Origin: Flavobacteriaceae bacterium
Lineage (GTDB): Bacteria > Bacteroidota > Bacteroidia > Flavobacteriales > Flavobacteriaceae
Length of the DNA stretch: 64,000 bases
Assembly (NCBI GenBank): GCA_002746415.1
Contig: NVXD01000018.1
Coordinates: 1 to 64,000 of the forward strand
Reading direction: 5' to 3'
Shown: positions 1 to 8,900 of the stretch, piece after piece
Layout of the letters: each line of letters opens with the position of its first letter
How positions within the stretch are numbered: the stretch's first letter is position 1
Notes under the pieces: generated by a model
Databases searched by the model: none
Told to the model about the DNA's origin: nothing
What the model saw: only the letters and a program-made list of their open reading frames with translations
Position numbers and translations under genes: made by a program

Positions 1-220
1 AGCCCTGCGATGGAATACATATCCCAATGGGCGGGAGTTGGTAGCGTAGCGGACAACGTAGAACATTGGGTCGGCTTTTTTGCCGAATGTATTCCATCGC
101 TAGGCTATGATTAGTGCGGCGCAGAAATTCGACGAATTTCCAGCTACGCACAAAGCATAATCTTATGGTTTTGTGTTTTTCTTTTTTTGTCTTAAATGCA
201 AAATCCATAAGATTTTGCGA
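1..220. repeat. Block of nested palindromes (folded repeat element)
   Basis: Seen directly: a perfect 14-bp inverted repeat (7-20 with 87-100) encloses two side-by-side hairpins, 23-29/64-70 (CCCAATG/CATTGGG) and 71-75/82-86 (TCGGC/GCCGA), so 7-100 can fold as a three-way junction. Further right lie GAAATTCG-A-CGAATTTC (124-140), a near-perfect inverted repeat 155-174/198-218, and a hairpin GCAAAATC/GATTTTGC (198-205/211-218). No gene is visible. Sequence rich in such palindromes can be a dispersed intergenic repeat or an attC-like folded recombination site; without other copies I cannot choose. Confidence 0.55.
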
Positions 221-429
221 CTTCATAAATATACACAGACGCTTCGAATAAGACACAAGTCCGTATTAATTATAGGGATTGTTGGCATACGTTTTTTAAT
301 TCAGCGTTGTTATGCTTGATAATCAAGGCGGCCGTTTTCGCTATTTTAAATGATACAATAACAAGATATATTTTTTATGAAAAGCAAAATACTAAGCTTG
401 GATAGATTTAATCCGATTTTTTAATTAAT
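221..429. other. Intergenic stretch, no gene seen
   Basis: Together with the palindromic block this makes more than 400 bases without a gene. I see no ORF with coding character. A short imperfect inverted pair (GCATACG near 286 and CGTTGTTATGC near 306) continues the palindromic style of the block to its left. It lies downstream of the SnoaL-like gene on the minus strand and could hold its transcript end. Confidence 0.4.
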
Positions 430-924
430 CTATTTTGGTTGTTTCAATGCTTCGTCAACATTAGTAATTGTTTCAACTTCTAGGACTTCCGTCCACTCAG
501 CATTCTCGTATTTATATATTCCAGATCCTATTCCGCTATAGGCAGGTCCTTGGCCCATAGGGTATAATTTCCATTTAAAATTTACCATTATTACATCTTT
601 AGACAGTATTTCTGATTTAAGTTCCGGAATCTCCATTTTCATATTAGGGAATCGTTTAAATACATCCTCAAAACGCTCGCGCAGAGCATCGTGTCCGAAA
701 TAAGTACCATCCGTACCATACATTTTAATTTCTTGCGAAAAATTCGCCAAGAACAGTTCAAGATTTCCTTGATTGAAGGCTTCAATTGAATATAAATATA
801 GCTCTTTTGCTGGGTCGTTACCCTTGGTGAATTGACGGTTAGTTTTTTTTTTGTCAGTTACTTTACAAGCTTGGATATTGAGCATTATCATACACAATAC
901 ACCAAAAAACACGGTTTTTCTCAT
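430..924 (-). CDS. SnoaL/NTF2-like domain lipoprotein
   Basis: 164 residues. The N-terminus is a short hydrophobic segment ending in IQAC around residue 20, a plausible lipobox, so the mature protein is probably a lipoprotein. The rest has the cone-shaped NTF2/SnoaL pattern: an opening helix (LYSIEAFNQGN), then F..NF...I.MYG.DGTYFGH, the G-x-DALRERF helix, and a final strand with W.EV.EVE. Family members are either enzymes on small polar substrates or ligand binders; nothing here fixes a substrate. It stands alone, about 200 bp from the next minus-strand gene. Fold fairly sure, function unknown. Confidence 0.7.
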   Translation of the reverse strand: MRKTVFFGVLCMIMLNIQACKVTDKKKTNRQFTKGNDPAKELYLYSIEAFNQGNLELFLANFSQEIKMYGTDGTYFGHDALRERFEDVFKRFPNMKMEIPELKSEILSKDVIMVNFKWKLYPMGQGPAYSGIGSGIYKYENAEWTEVLEVETITNVDEALKQPK

Positions 925-1122
925 AGTAATATGTTATTTATTTTACTGGGCAGTATCGCCCTTTATTCGTTTTAAATTCGAATGCAAATAACAAATAATT
1001 AATAGGTTAAGAAATAGGTTTGTGGTGAATAGTCGAAAAAACAAGTGAATGATACCCAAGAACGGGTGAGCGAATCAAGGCTAAGGTAAAGGGAGATATA
1101 AAACACAGCGTATAAACCCTTC

Positions 1123-1992
1123 TTACTCCATTTTAATCAGTTTTCGAATAACCTTTGAATAGCTTTTGCTGCTAGTAATGGGTAACAATTCTTTTTGTGA
1201 GAACTCAATAAGGTACCGACTATTTAAATGAGGCTTAATTAGTTTAATGTGCCTTGCATTCACAATATACTTGCGGTGTACTCTTGAAAATTTTTCATCT
1301 AACCTTTTTTCCAGAAATAGAAGTGAGTAATCACAAAGTCTTTTTTGAGCTTTCAAATCATATACAAAGGAGTAGTTGTCGTACGCTTCAAAATATACAA
1401 TATCTCGTATAGGAATCAATAGTATATTTTCACCTTGTTTTACAGGTATACTGGTGGCAAAATCGGACGGTTTTAAAGACTCTTTGGTGTTTTGTTCTTG
1501 ATTTTGTAATTCAGTAGTGTTGTAAATGGAATTAGAATTACGAATTTTGGACAAATAACTGTTCTGAAAAAAACTGAAACCCAAGAACAAAGAAATTATA
1601 CCATTGAATAAATACATTTTTCCAGCGGTAAAAGGTAGATATGGTTCACTACGAAAAACCAATGACCTAATTATATGCTCCATCTCAGTTGCAAATACTC
1701 CAACAAAAAGGAATACTAAGAAAATTAAAACGTACAATTTCCAAATAGGTTTAAGACAGACTTTAAACCAAGGCTTATTAGAACCTATTAAAACAGTTGT
1801 ATATCCGATAAGCAAGCTGGTCGATAGAGATTGAATAACCCATTGAATCCAGTTGAGACCACCATCAATAACTAAATTAGCAGTACCTATACCCAAGCCC
1901 ACCAATATTATATGTGGTAGAAATCGATTAGCCTTTTTAAAGCCAAATTTTAGAGCAATCCTTTTGTTGTATAATTTGTGTTTACCTCTCAT
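1123..1992 (-). CDS. Membrane-anchored LytTR-domain transcriptional regulator
   Basis: 289 residues. The first half (about 25-155) holds four hydrophobic segments. After a linker of about 30 residues the C-terminal 100 residues are a LytTR DNA-binding domain: ENILLIPIRDIVYFEA, then YSFVY, F.RVHRKYIVN and a final LPITSSKSYSKVIRK. There is no receiver domain, so the signal presumably comes through the membrane part; this membrane-LytTR layout is common in Bacteroidota. No histidine kinase partner is adjacent. Targets are unknown. Confidence 0.8.
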   Translation of the reverse strand: MRGKHKLYNKRIALKFGFKKANRFLPHIILVGLGIGTANLVIDGGLNWIQWVIQSLSTSLLIGYTTVLIGSNKPWFKVCLKPIWKLYVLIFLVFLFVGVFATEMEHIIRSLVFRSEPYLPFTAGKMYLFNGIISLFLGFSFFQNSYLSKIRNSNSIYNTTELQNQEQNTKESLKPSDFATSIPVKQGENILLIPIRDIVYFEAYDNYSFVYDLKAQKRLCDYSLLFLEKRLDEKFSRVHRKYIVNARHIKLIKPHLNSRYLIEFSQKELLPITSSKSYSKVIRKLIKME

Positions 1993-2408
1993 ACATCTTT
2001 CAAGTTCGATGAAGGTAATAAAAGCTTTTACGAATAAAAAGATTCTCTATTAAATTTAAACACTTTGGATATTATTCAAATTAGGAGGTTTTTAAATTTG
2101 AATCTGTTTGAGTATTAGGTACAATGTATAGGCTATAATACGTAGCGAAAAACTGGTTAGGGTTTTTCAGTTAGATATATAGGTCCTATAAAAATAGGTA
2201 TTTTCAATTTGTTTGAGAAGGAGCTATGTTTTATAGGCTCTGTTGTGTGCTGTTTTATTTTAATTTTTTCTTTTTTAAAATTAAGAATAAAAAGCAAAGG
2301 CACCGTTTTCAAGACCGAACACAATGACTTCATTTTTTTCGGGATGTCCCAAGCCAATTGGTTTTAAAACCCAATAAAACTTGTTGGCGCCGGGAAACAA
2401 ATAAATCC
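1993..2408. other. Intergenic region, no supported gene
   Basis: About 415 bases between the LytTR gene and the inverted-repeat element. Open frames exist on the minus strand here (for example 2157-2357, about 66 codons) but they are lysine/isoleucine-rich without recognisable domains, and I do not support them as genes. The stretch should contain the LytTR promoter; I could not point to a convincing -33/-7 pair. Confidence 0.4.
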
Positions 2409-2603
2409 GTTTGTTTTAGTAGTAAAATGTCCTATTATTAACTTTAGATTGACTTTGTAAAAAATTTTAACGTCCTTGAAGTCAAGTATTTTTAACGTGC
2501 CAACGTTTGGATAGTGAAAAACTCTCCACGCTGTCAGCGAAAAATACTTGGGGTCAGCCCTTCTCCTAAGGTCAGACCAGTCCATTTTACTACTAAAACA
2601 AAC
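2409..2603. mobile_element. MITE-like element with perfect 21-bp terminal inverted repeats
   Basis: Seen directly: positions 2409-2429 and 2583-2603 are perfect reverse complements over 21 bp (left arm begins GTTTGTTTTAGTAG). A second inverted pair lies inside, CAAGTATTTTT at 2483-2493 with AAAAATACTTG at 2540-2550. The element is flanked on both sides by the trinucleotide TCC (2406-2408 and 2604-2606), which may be a 3-bp target duplication or chance. Length 195 bp, no convincing ORF. It ends about 120 bp from the stop of the neighbouring tyrosine recombinase, so a recombination site for that enzyme is the alternative to a non-autonomous transposon. Confidence 0.55.
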
Positions 2604-2725
2604 TCCATCCTTTTACCATATACCTCGAAAAAAATGCCCTTGCGGTCTTGGAAATGGCACACAACGTACGGATATGTGTAGGATTACTTATATATCGCCT
2701 TTGTCAATATTGGTTAATATTACTA

Positions 2726-3853
2726 CTAATCTAGTGGATTTTTAATGGATTTAAAAGTATTCGTAGCAACATGAGTATAAATTTCAGTTGTTTTACTTGA
2801 GCCATGGCCTAAAAGTACTTGAATTTGTCTCAGGTCAACACCAGATTCCAAAAGATGAGTAGCAAAACTATGACGAAGCATATGTGGCGTTACAGTTTTG
2901 CTTATCCCTGCTTTTTTGGCTGCTCTTTGAACTAGTTTCAGAATACTTTCACCACTGTATTTCTCACCTTTTTGACCTTCAAATAAATATTGTTGAGGCT
3001 TCCATTCTTTAAAATACAGGCGAAGATCCTCCAATGCATTTTTAGATAATAACGTATACCTATCTTTATTACCTTTTGCACCTTCAACCATTACCAACAT
3101 TCTCTTGCTGTCTACATCTTCTATTTTTAAGTTCAATAATTCGCTTCGTCTTAGTCCTGAGCCATATAGCAATTCTATGACACACCTATGCTTCATATTG
3201 TTGGTATGCTCAATTAAGGATAGGATCTCTTCCTTTGAAATTACTTTTGGCAGTTTATATTCCTTACGTGGGCGTTCTATTTCATAAAATCGGTTTGGCA
3301 TTCCCAAAACAACCTCATAATAGAACTTAATCGCATTGATAGCCTGATTGAGGTATGAATTGGAAACATCCCTACGTATAAGTGTTTGAAGAAAAGCTCT
3401 AATATCGCTTTCATTTATTGTATTAAGCTCTTTTTCTCGATAATGGTTAATGAACATTTCAAAAAAAGATACATAAGTGCGTACCGTATTGTTAGCATAT
3501 CTTTTAAGTTCAAGTTTCAAGAGGTACTCTTCCGGGCATGCCCTGTATTCGGGAATTGGTTTTCTTTTTCTAAACCACTCCACATCCACAGTTTCATTAT
3601 TGCTGTTTACAGGCTTATTAGATAAAAATCGGTTGTAATTTATCCAAGCATTCCCCTTAAAGGTACTGAATATGACCCCCAAATTACGCTTACTATTGGG
3701 AATGTAGGCCATATTGTATTGGTCACTCCATTTAGGGTTTGGAAGGCCCCTAATTAAATTTTGGATAAGCTTATCTGGTGAGAATTTTATACCTATCATC
3801 TTTTGATTATTAATCATTAAATGGTAGAGCGTTATGGATTTTAGACGATTCAT
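2726..3853 (-). CDS. Tyrosine recombinase / site-specific integrase (XerC/D-like)
   Basis: 375 residues. An N-terminal extension of about 100 residues precedes a SAM-like core-binding domain (about 105-195) and the catalytic domain (about 205-370). The catalytic residues are all visible: Arg in SGLRRSEL, Lys in GAKGNKDR, His and Arg in HMLRHSF, His in LLGHGS, and the Tyr nucleophile in TEIYTHV. It is therefore likely active. The pattern fits the common Bacteroidota integrase group with an N-terminal extension, not a prophage integrase with neighbours of its own. It is divergent from the small zinc-finger gene 64 bp away and lies beside the 195-bp inverted-repeat element. I saw no array of cassettes. 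Confidence 0.88.
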   Translation of the reverse strand: MNRLKSITLYHLMINNQKMIGIKFSPDKLIQNLIRGLPNPKWSDQYNMAYIPNSKRNLGVIFSTFKGNAWINYNRFLSNKPVNSNNETVDVEWFRKRKPIPEYRACPEEYLLKLELKRYANNTVRTYVSFFEMFINHYREKELNTINESDIRAFLQTLIRRDVSNSYLNQAINAIKFYYEVVLGMPNRFYEIERPRKEYKLPKVISKEEILSLIEHTNNMKHRCVIELLYGSGLRRSELLNLKIEDVDSKRMLVMVEGAKGNKDRYTLLSKNALEDLRLYFKEWKPQQYLFEGQKGEKYSGESILKLVQRAAKKAGISKTVTPHMLRHSFATHLLESGVDLRQIQVLLGHGSSKTTEIYTHVATNTFKSIKNPLD

Positions 3854-3917
3854 ATGACAATGGTAGCTAGCTTTTAAGCATTAAGCGGTATATTAACCTT
3901 ATAATATACTCTTATAT

Positions 3918-4295
3918 ATGATTGACCCTAAAACCTGTCCCGTATGTGATGCTTTGATAAAAGGTAGATCCGATAAGAAATTTTGTTCCACAAAGTGTAA
4001 ATCCATAGAGCAATATGAGAATAGGCAAGAGACTGAAGCTTTTTACCTGAAAGTAGACAGACAGCTAAAAATAAACAGGAAACTGCTAAAAAAACATAAC
4101 AAATCGGGCTTCACAACCATTAGACAATCGCAATTGTTATCTAAAGGATTTAACCCCAATTTTTTCACCCATTATTGGAAAAATAAAAAAGGAGATGTAT
4201 ACCTTTTTGTGTACGAATTCGGTTTTTTAAGCCATAAGAATAACGGAAAGGAAAAATATGTTTTGGTTACCTGGCAAGAGTATATGTTTCAATGA
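3918..4295 (+). CDS. Small zinc-finger protein of Bacteroidota, function unknown
   Basis: 125 residues. The N-terminus carries a CPVCDALIKGRSDKKFC motif followed by STKC, so four cysteines (CxxC ... CxxxC) can bind one zinc ion. The following basic helical segment (about 40-75, rich in K, R and N) and the C-terminal aromatic-rich half resemble a short protein family that I recognise from many flavobacteria without a known role. Nucleic-acid binding is plausible from the zinc ribbon and basic helix, but this is inference. The recombinase gene is divergent immediately upstream. Confidence 0.7.
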   Translation: MIDPKTCPVCDALIKGRSDKKFCSTKCKSIEQYENRQETEAFYLKVDRQLKINRKLLKKHNKSGFTTIRQSQLLSKGFNPNFFTHYWKNKKGDVYLFVYEFGFLSHKNNGKEKYVLVTWQEYMFQ

Positions 4296-4528
4296 TTTTT
4301 AATTCCTAAAGAATTATGTAACGTATCTTGTAGGAAAATATAGCTAACTTTAATACTAAAAATTAAGATGCTTACGTTTAACTCTATGACAGACCAAACT
4401 AGTAAATCATTAAGTAAGCAGCACATATAGCCTTAGTGGATATATGGACGTAGTTTTTTTTAATTAAATTCAACTAAACATTTGATTTTCTAATCAGTAG
4501 TTTGGACACTGCCAGTTAAATAAATAAA

Positions 4529-5881
4529 ATGAATTCATTTAAAATATTTATTGTTGAAGATGACCCTTGGTACAGCGAAATGCTTAAGTACCATCTATCT
4601 CTCAATGAGGACTATGAGGTACATATATTTACCAATGCCAAAGCATGTTTAAGTAATTTACATTTAAAACCAAATGTAATTTCCATAGACTATAACTTAC
4701 CAGATGCTAAGGGTGACGAACTATTTGAAAAAATAAAAGCTCATGATTCTTCTATAGCTGTACTTGTTATTAGTGGCCAGGAAGAAATCAATGTCGCTTT
4801 AAACCTCCTTAAAAAAGGGGCTTACGACTATATTTTAAAAGATGATAATACCAAAGAAATTCTTTGGAACAGTATTTTACGTATTAGGGAAAATACAAGT
4901 CTAAAGAAAGAGGTAGCCAACTTAAAAGAACAATTGGTCACTAAATTTGATTATGACCGAACAATTATAGGGCAAAGCTCAGCAATTAAAAAATCATTCT
5001 CTTTAATTGAAAGCGCAGTAAAAACCAATATTAACGTATCCATTACCGGAGAGACAGGGACGGGTAAAGAATTAGTAGCAAGAGCTATACATTTTAATAG
5101 TGATAGACGTAAAAAACCATTTGTGGCAATTAATATGGCCGCCATACCCAGAGAATTGATAGAAAGCGAATTGTTTGGACACGAAAAAGGATCATTTACT
5201 GGTGCGCACACTAGAAAAATTGGAAAATTTGAAGAAGCAGATGGCGGATCTATTTTTTTAGATGAAATAGCAGAGCTAGACATTAATATGCAAGTAAAAC
5301 TCTTAAGAGTATTGCAGGAAAGGGAAGTGATACGCGTTGGGAGCAATCAAAGTATAAAATTCAATGCACGTTTAATCACAGCTACAAATAAGGATTTGGC
5401 ACAAGAGGTAAAGAATGAAAATTTCAGGAAAGATTTGTTTTACCGTATCATAGGTTTGCCAATTGAGTTGCCGCCTTTACGAGAAAGAGGGAATGATATA
5501 TTGGTATTGTCCAAGTATTTTATCGACTCCTTTTCAAATGATAATAAAATGGAGATTCCAACATTGTCGTCAAATGCCAAGGAAAAACTAATGAAATACA
5601 ATTACCCTGGCAATGTTAGAGAGCTTAAATCTTTTATAGATTTGGCCTGTGTCATGTGCAATGGTAAAGAAATCTTGGAAGAGGATATAACATTTAATGT
5701 ACTTACCCAGGATGAGCCCTTTACAGCAATGGAGAAAACACTGAAAGAGTACAATACCGAAATTATCACTTATTTTCTTAAGAAATATGACAATAATGTA
5801 ATGAAGGTAGCAGATAAACTAGACATTGGAAAATCTACTATTTATAATTTGATGAAATCCAATAAAGTAGAACAAGAGTAA
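4529..5881 (+). CDS. NtrC-family sigma-54-dependent response regulator
   Basis: 450 residues in three domains. The receiver domain (about 1-120) has the acidic pair EDD at 10-12 and phospho-acceptor Asp54. The AAA+ sigma-54 activation domain (about 145-375) has Walker A GETGTGKE at 174-181, the sigma-54 contact loop as GSFTGA at 221-226 (Ala to Ser at the second position of the usual GAFTGA), and LDEIAEL for Walker B. A FIS-type helix-turn-helix is at about 405-445. It should activate RNA polymerase carrying sigma-54 after phosphorylation, most simply by the hybrid kinase encoded 57 bp downstream. The sigma-54-like promoters in the polysaccharide locus that follows are its likely targets. No copy of that promoter module precedes this gene. 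Confidence 0.93.
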   Translation: MNSFKIFIVEDDPWYSEMLKYHLSLNEDYEVHIFTNAKACLSNLHLKPNVISIDYNLPDAKGDELFEKIKAHDSSIAVLVISGQEEINVALNLLKKGAYDYILKDDNTKEILWNSILRIRENTSLKKEVANLKEQLVTKFDYDRTIIGQSSAIKKSFSLIESAVKTNINVSITGETGTGKELVARAIHFNSDRRKKPFVAINMAAIPRELIESELFGHEKGSFTGAHTRKIGKFEEADGGSIFLDEIAELDINMQVKLLRVLQEREVIRVGSNQSIKFNARLITATNKDLAQEVKNENFRKDLFYRIIGLPIELPPLRERGNDILVLSKYFIDSFSNDNKMEIPTLSSNAKEKLMKYNYPGNVRELKSFIDLACVMCNGKEILEEDITFNVLTQDEPFTAMEKTLKEYNTEIITYFLKKYDNNVMKVADKLDIGKSTIYNLMKSNKVEQE

Positions 5882-5937
5882 CTTCATATATACACAAATA
5901 TAGATGTCAATTCTAATAAGTGTGATGTTGGAATAGC

Positions 5938-8900
5938 ATGACTAAAATGAAAAATTCAATAAAAAAACATCCTATTCTATTTGATAATGAGCAATTTAAT
6001 AGATTGTTCCCTTTCCATATATTGATTGATGAACACATGAAAATTATGTCCTTTGGGAAAAGCCTTGGGAAAATTTGTGTGCTTGGTGGTGAACCATTAT
6101 TTAATTCCGTCTTTTTCATAAAGAAACCCAAAGTTGAGATTTTTGATATTGAAGGCCTTAAAAAATTGGTTGGTCATAAAATCCTTTTACGATACAAAGA
6201 GCAAAAACTGATATCTCTTCTAGGGCAGTTTGAATATTTCCCAGAACAAGAACAGGTTTTATTTGTTGGTTTCCCCAGTTTTAATTCCATTGAAGAATTA
6301 AAAATTAAAAAACTAACCCCTCAAGATTTTGCCATCCATAATCCAATAATGACATTTTTGGAGGTCATGAAAAACCAAATGGCGGCCACAAAGGATGTAA
6401 AGGAGTTGCTTATAACAGTAGACCGACAAAAAGAATCGCTAACAGGAATCAACGAGTTTGCGGCAAATATGTTGAACCAGATTACGCTAGATGATATAGC
6501 GTGGACTATTATTGACAATGCAATTAGCCGTTTTAATCTTGAAGATTGTATTATATATCTTGTTGATGAAAATGGTGAATACCTCATACAACGAGCTGCT
6601 TATGGAGATAAAAGGGAAGAACAGCATAAAATCTATCAGCCTATTCAAATAAAAATAGGGGAGGGTATTGTTGGTAAAGTTGCACTAACAGGAGAATCTG
6701 TAATAATAGATGACACTTCTAAAGTACCCGAGTATATTGTTGATGATAAAAGAAGGCATTCAGAATTAACCGTTCCTATTATAGCGTATAACAAAGTAAT
6801 TGGGGTGATAGATTCAGAACATTCATCAAAAAACTTTTTTACAGAGCAACACCTTATAGATTTTACAACAATTGCCAATTTAACCGCCGTTAAAATAAAA
6901 AATGCCTTAATTCAAGAAAAGCAAGCCAATATTGAAGAAACGGTATTGCGTAAACAAAAAATGTTACAAGGTGTGGCAATCGCTACTGAAGAATTGTTGA
7001 CCAATGCTAATCTTTCCTTGGCAATAGACACGAGTTTAAGAATATTAGGGAAGGCAGTGGGTGTAAGCAGAGCGTATATTTTTGAAAACACACTTAATAG
7101 TACCACTGGGGAAATTGTAATATCACAAAGCCATGAATGGGTTGCTAAAGGGGAATCCTCCCAAATAAAAAATAAAAAAATACAAAATTTAACTACGTCC
7201 ATTTTTGAAGAATTTTTGCCTCATTTGTATTCAAGAGAGCCATTTGAGAGGACCATTTCTCAGTTAGAAGACAAGTCAAACATTAAGGAAATATTTGTTG
7301 TTCAGAATATTAAATCCATTTTAATCATTCCTATATTTCATAGAGATAGGTTTTGGGGATTTATAGGGTATGATGATTGTACTAATGAAAGGCAATGGCC
7401 TCAAGATGAGCTTTTGTTGCTAAAGAGTTTTGGAAATAGCCTTTCCAGTGCCTTGGAAATAACGGATACCACCAAAGAACTCAAGGACATGGCCTTATTT
7501 CCATTAGAAAACCCCAATCCTGTAGTTAGAATTGATTTAAAGGGAGAAGTAATCCTAATAAACAAGCCTGGAGAAGTACTAAAGGATGCCAAGGGCATCG
7601 GAGATAATAAAAAATTTGAAGAACGAATATATAAAGGCTTGAGTAGAAGGTTAAATACAGAGAACCGTATGGAATCCTTTGAAATTTCTGCAGGCAAACA
7701 ATTTTACCTAGCAACAGCCCGACTTTCAGAAACAAATGAATATATAAACATATACTTTAGTAATATAACAAAACAAAAAGAAGTAGAAAAGGTTATTGTG
7801 CGCTCTAACAAGCGACTTAAGCTACAAGAGGAGAAGTATAGAAATATAATTTCTAATATGAACTTGGGATTGTTGGAAGTAGATAATAAGGGCATAATTC
7901 AATTCTGTAATCAAAGTTTTACTGAAATATCTGGTTTTGATCTAGACGAAATAAAAGGAAAGATAGCCGCTAATTTGTTTTTTACAGACCATAAAGATGG
8001 TGTTGTTCAAGGTGTGGATGTGATTCACCCTGAAAACACAACCGAGAGTCTTGAAATATTAACGAAAAATAAAAGAGGTGAAGCGCGCTGGTGGTTAATA
8101 AGTTTAGCTCCCAATTTTAATGACAAGAACCAACCTATAGGCTCAATTGGAATCTACTTGGACATCACCAAACAAAAAAGATTAGAAAATGAATTGGAAG
8201 AGGCGTTATTAAAATCCCAGAAGGCTTCAGAATCAAAAGAATTGTTCTTGACCAATATGAGTCATGAAATTAGAACTCCTCTCAATGGTATTATTGGCAT
8301 GATAAGAGAGTTAGACAAAGGGCAAATGTCTAACAAGCAAAGAGGATATGTAAATAGTGCCAAAAAAGCTTCAAGACATCTTTTATCTGTGGTAACTAAT
8401 ATTTTGGAAATCACAAAAATTGAGGCAGGAGAGTTACAGTTGGTCCCCGAGCATTTCGGTATTCAAGAATTACTAGATGATGTTGCAGCTATGCTTAAGC
8501 CACAAATGAAACACAAAGATATTAGCTTGAATATAAATATTGGTGAAAATGTTTCAGAAGCTTTTATTGGAGATGAACCTCGTATAAGACAGATTTTACT
8601 CAACTTAGCAGGTAACGCCATAAAATTTACAGAGAAGGGTGAAGTTGTCATTGATTGTGTTGGCTTTCGTAAATCTAAGAGTAAACAAGAACTTAGTTTT
8701 ACAATTAGTGATACGGGAATAGGAATGGATGATAAATATATGACCACTATCTTTAAAAAATTTCAGCAAGAAGACCCATCAATTTCTAGAAAGTTCGGGG
8801 GTACAGGTTTAGGATTGTTCATTACCAAAAAATTGGTAGACCTTATGGGCGGAAATTTACAAGTATACAGTGTAAAAGGTAAAGGAACGGAAATGCAAGT

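Noticed and set aside
2157-2585. Two open frames of about 66 and 73 codons on the minus strand
   Set aside because: No domain or coding-like pattern; the second lies almost wholly inside the inverted-repeat element.
4430-4528. A promoter module copy upstream of the sigma-54 activator gene itself
   Set aside because: CTAATCAG and TTTGGACACTGCC occur, but spacing and dyad do not fit the five others.
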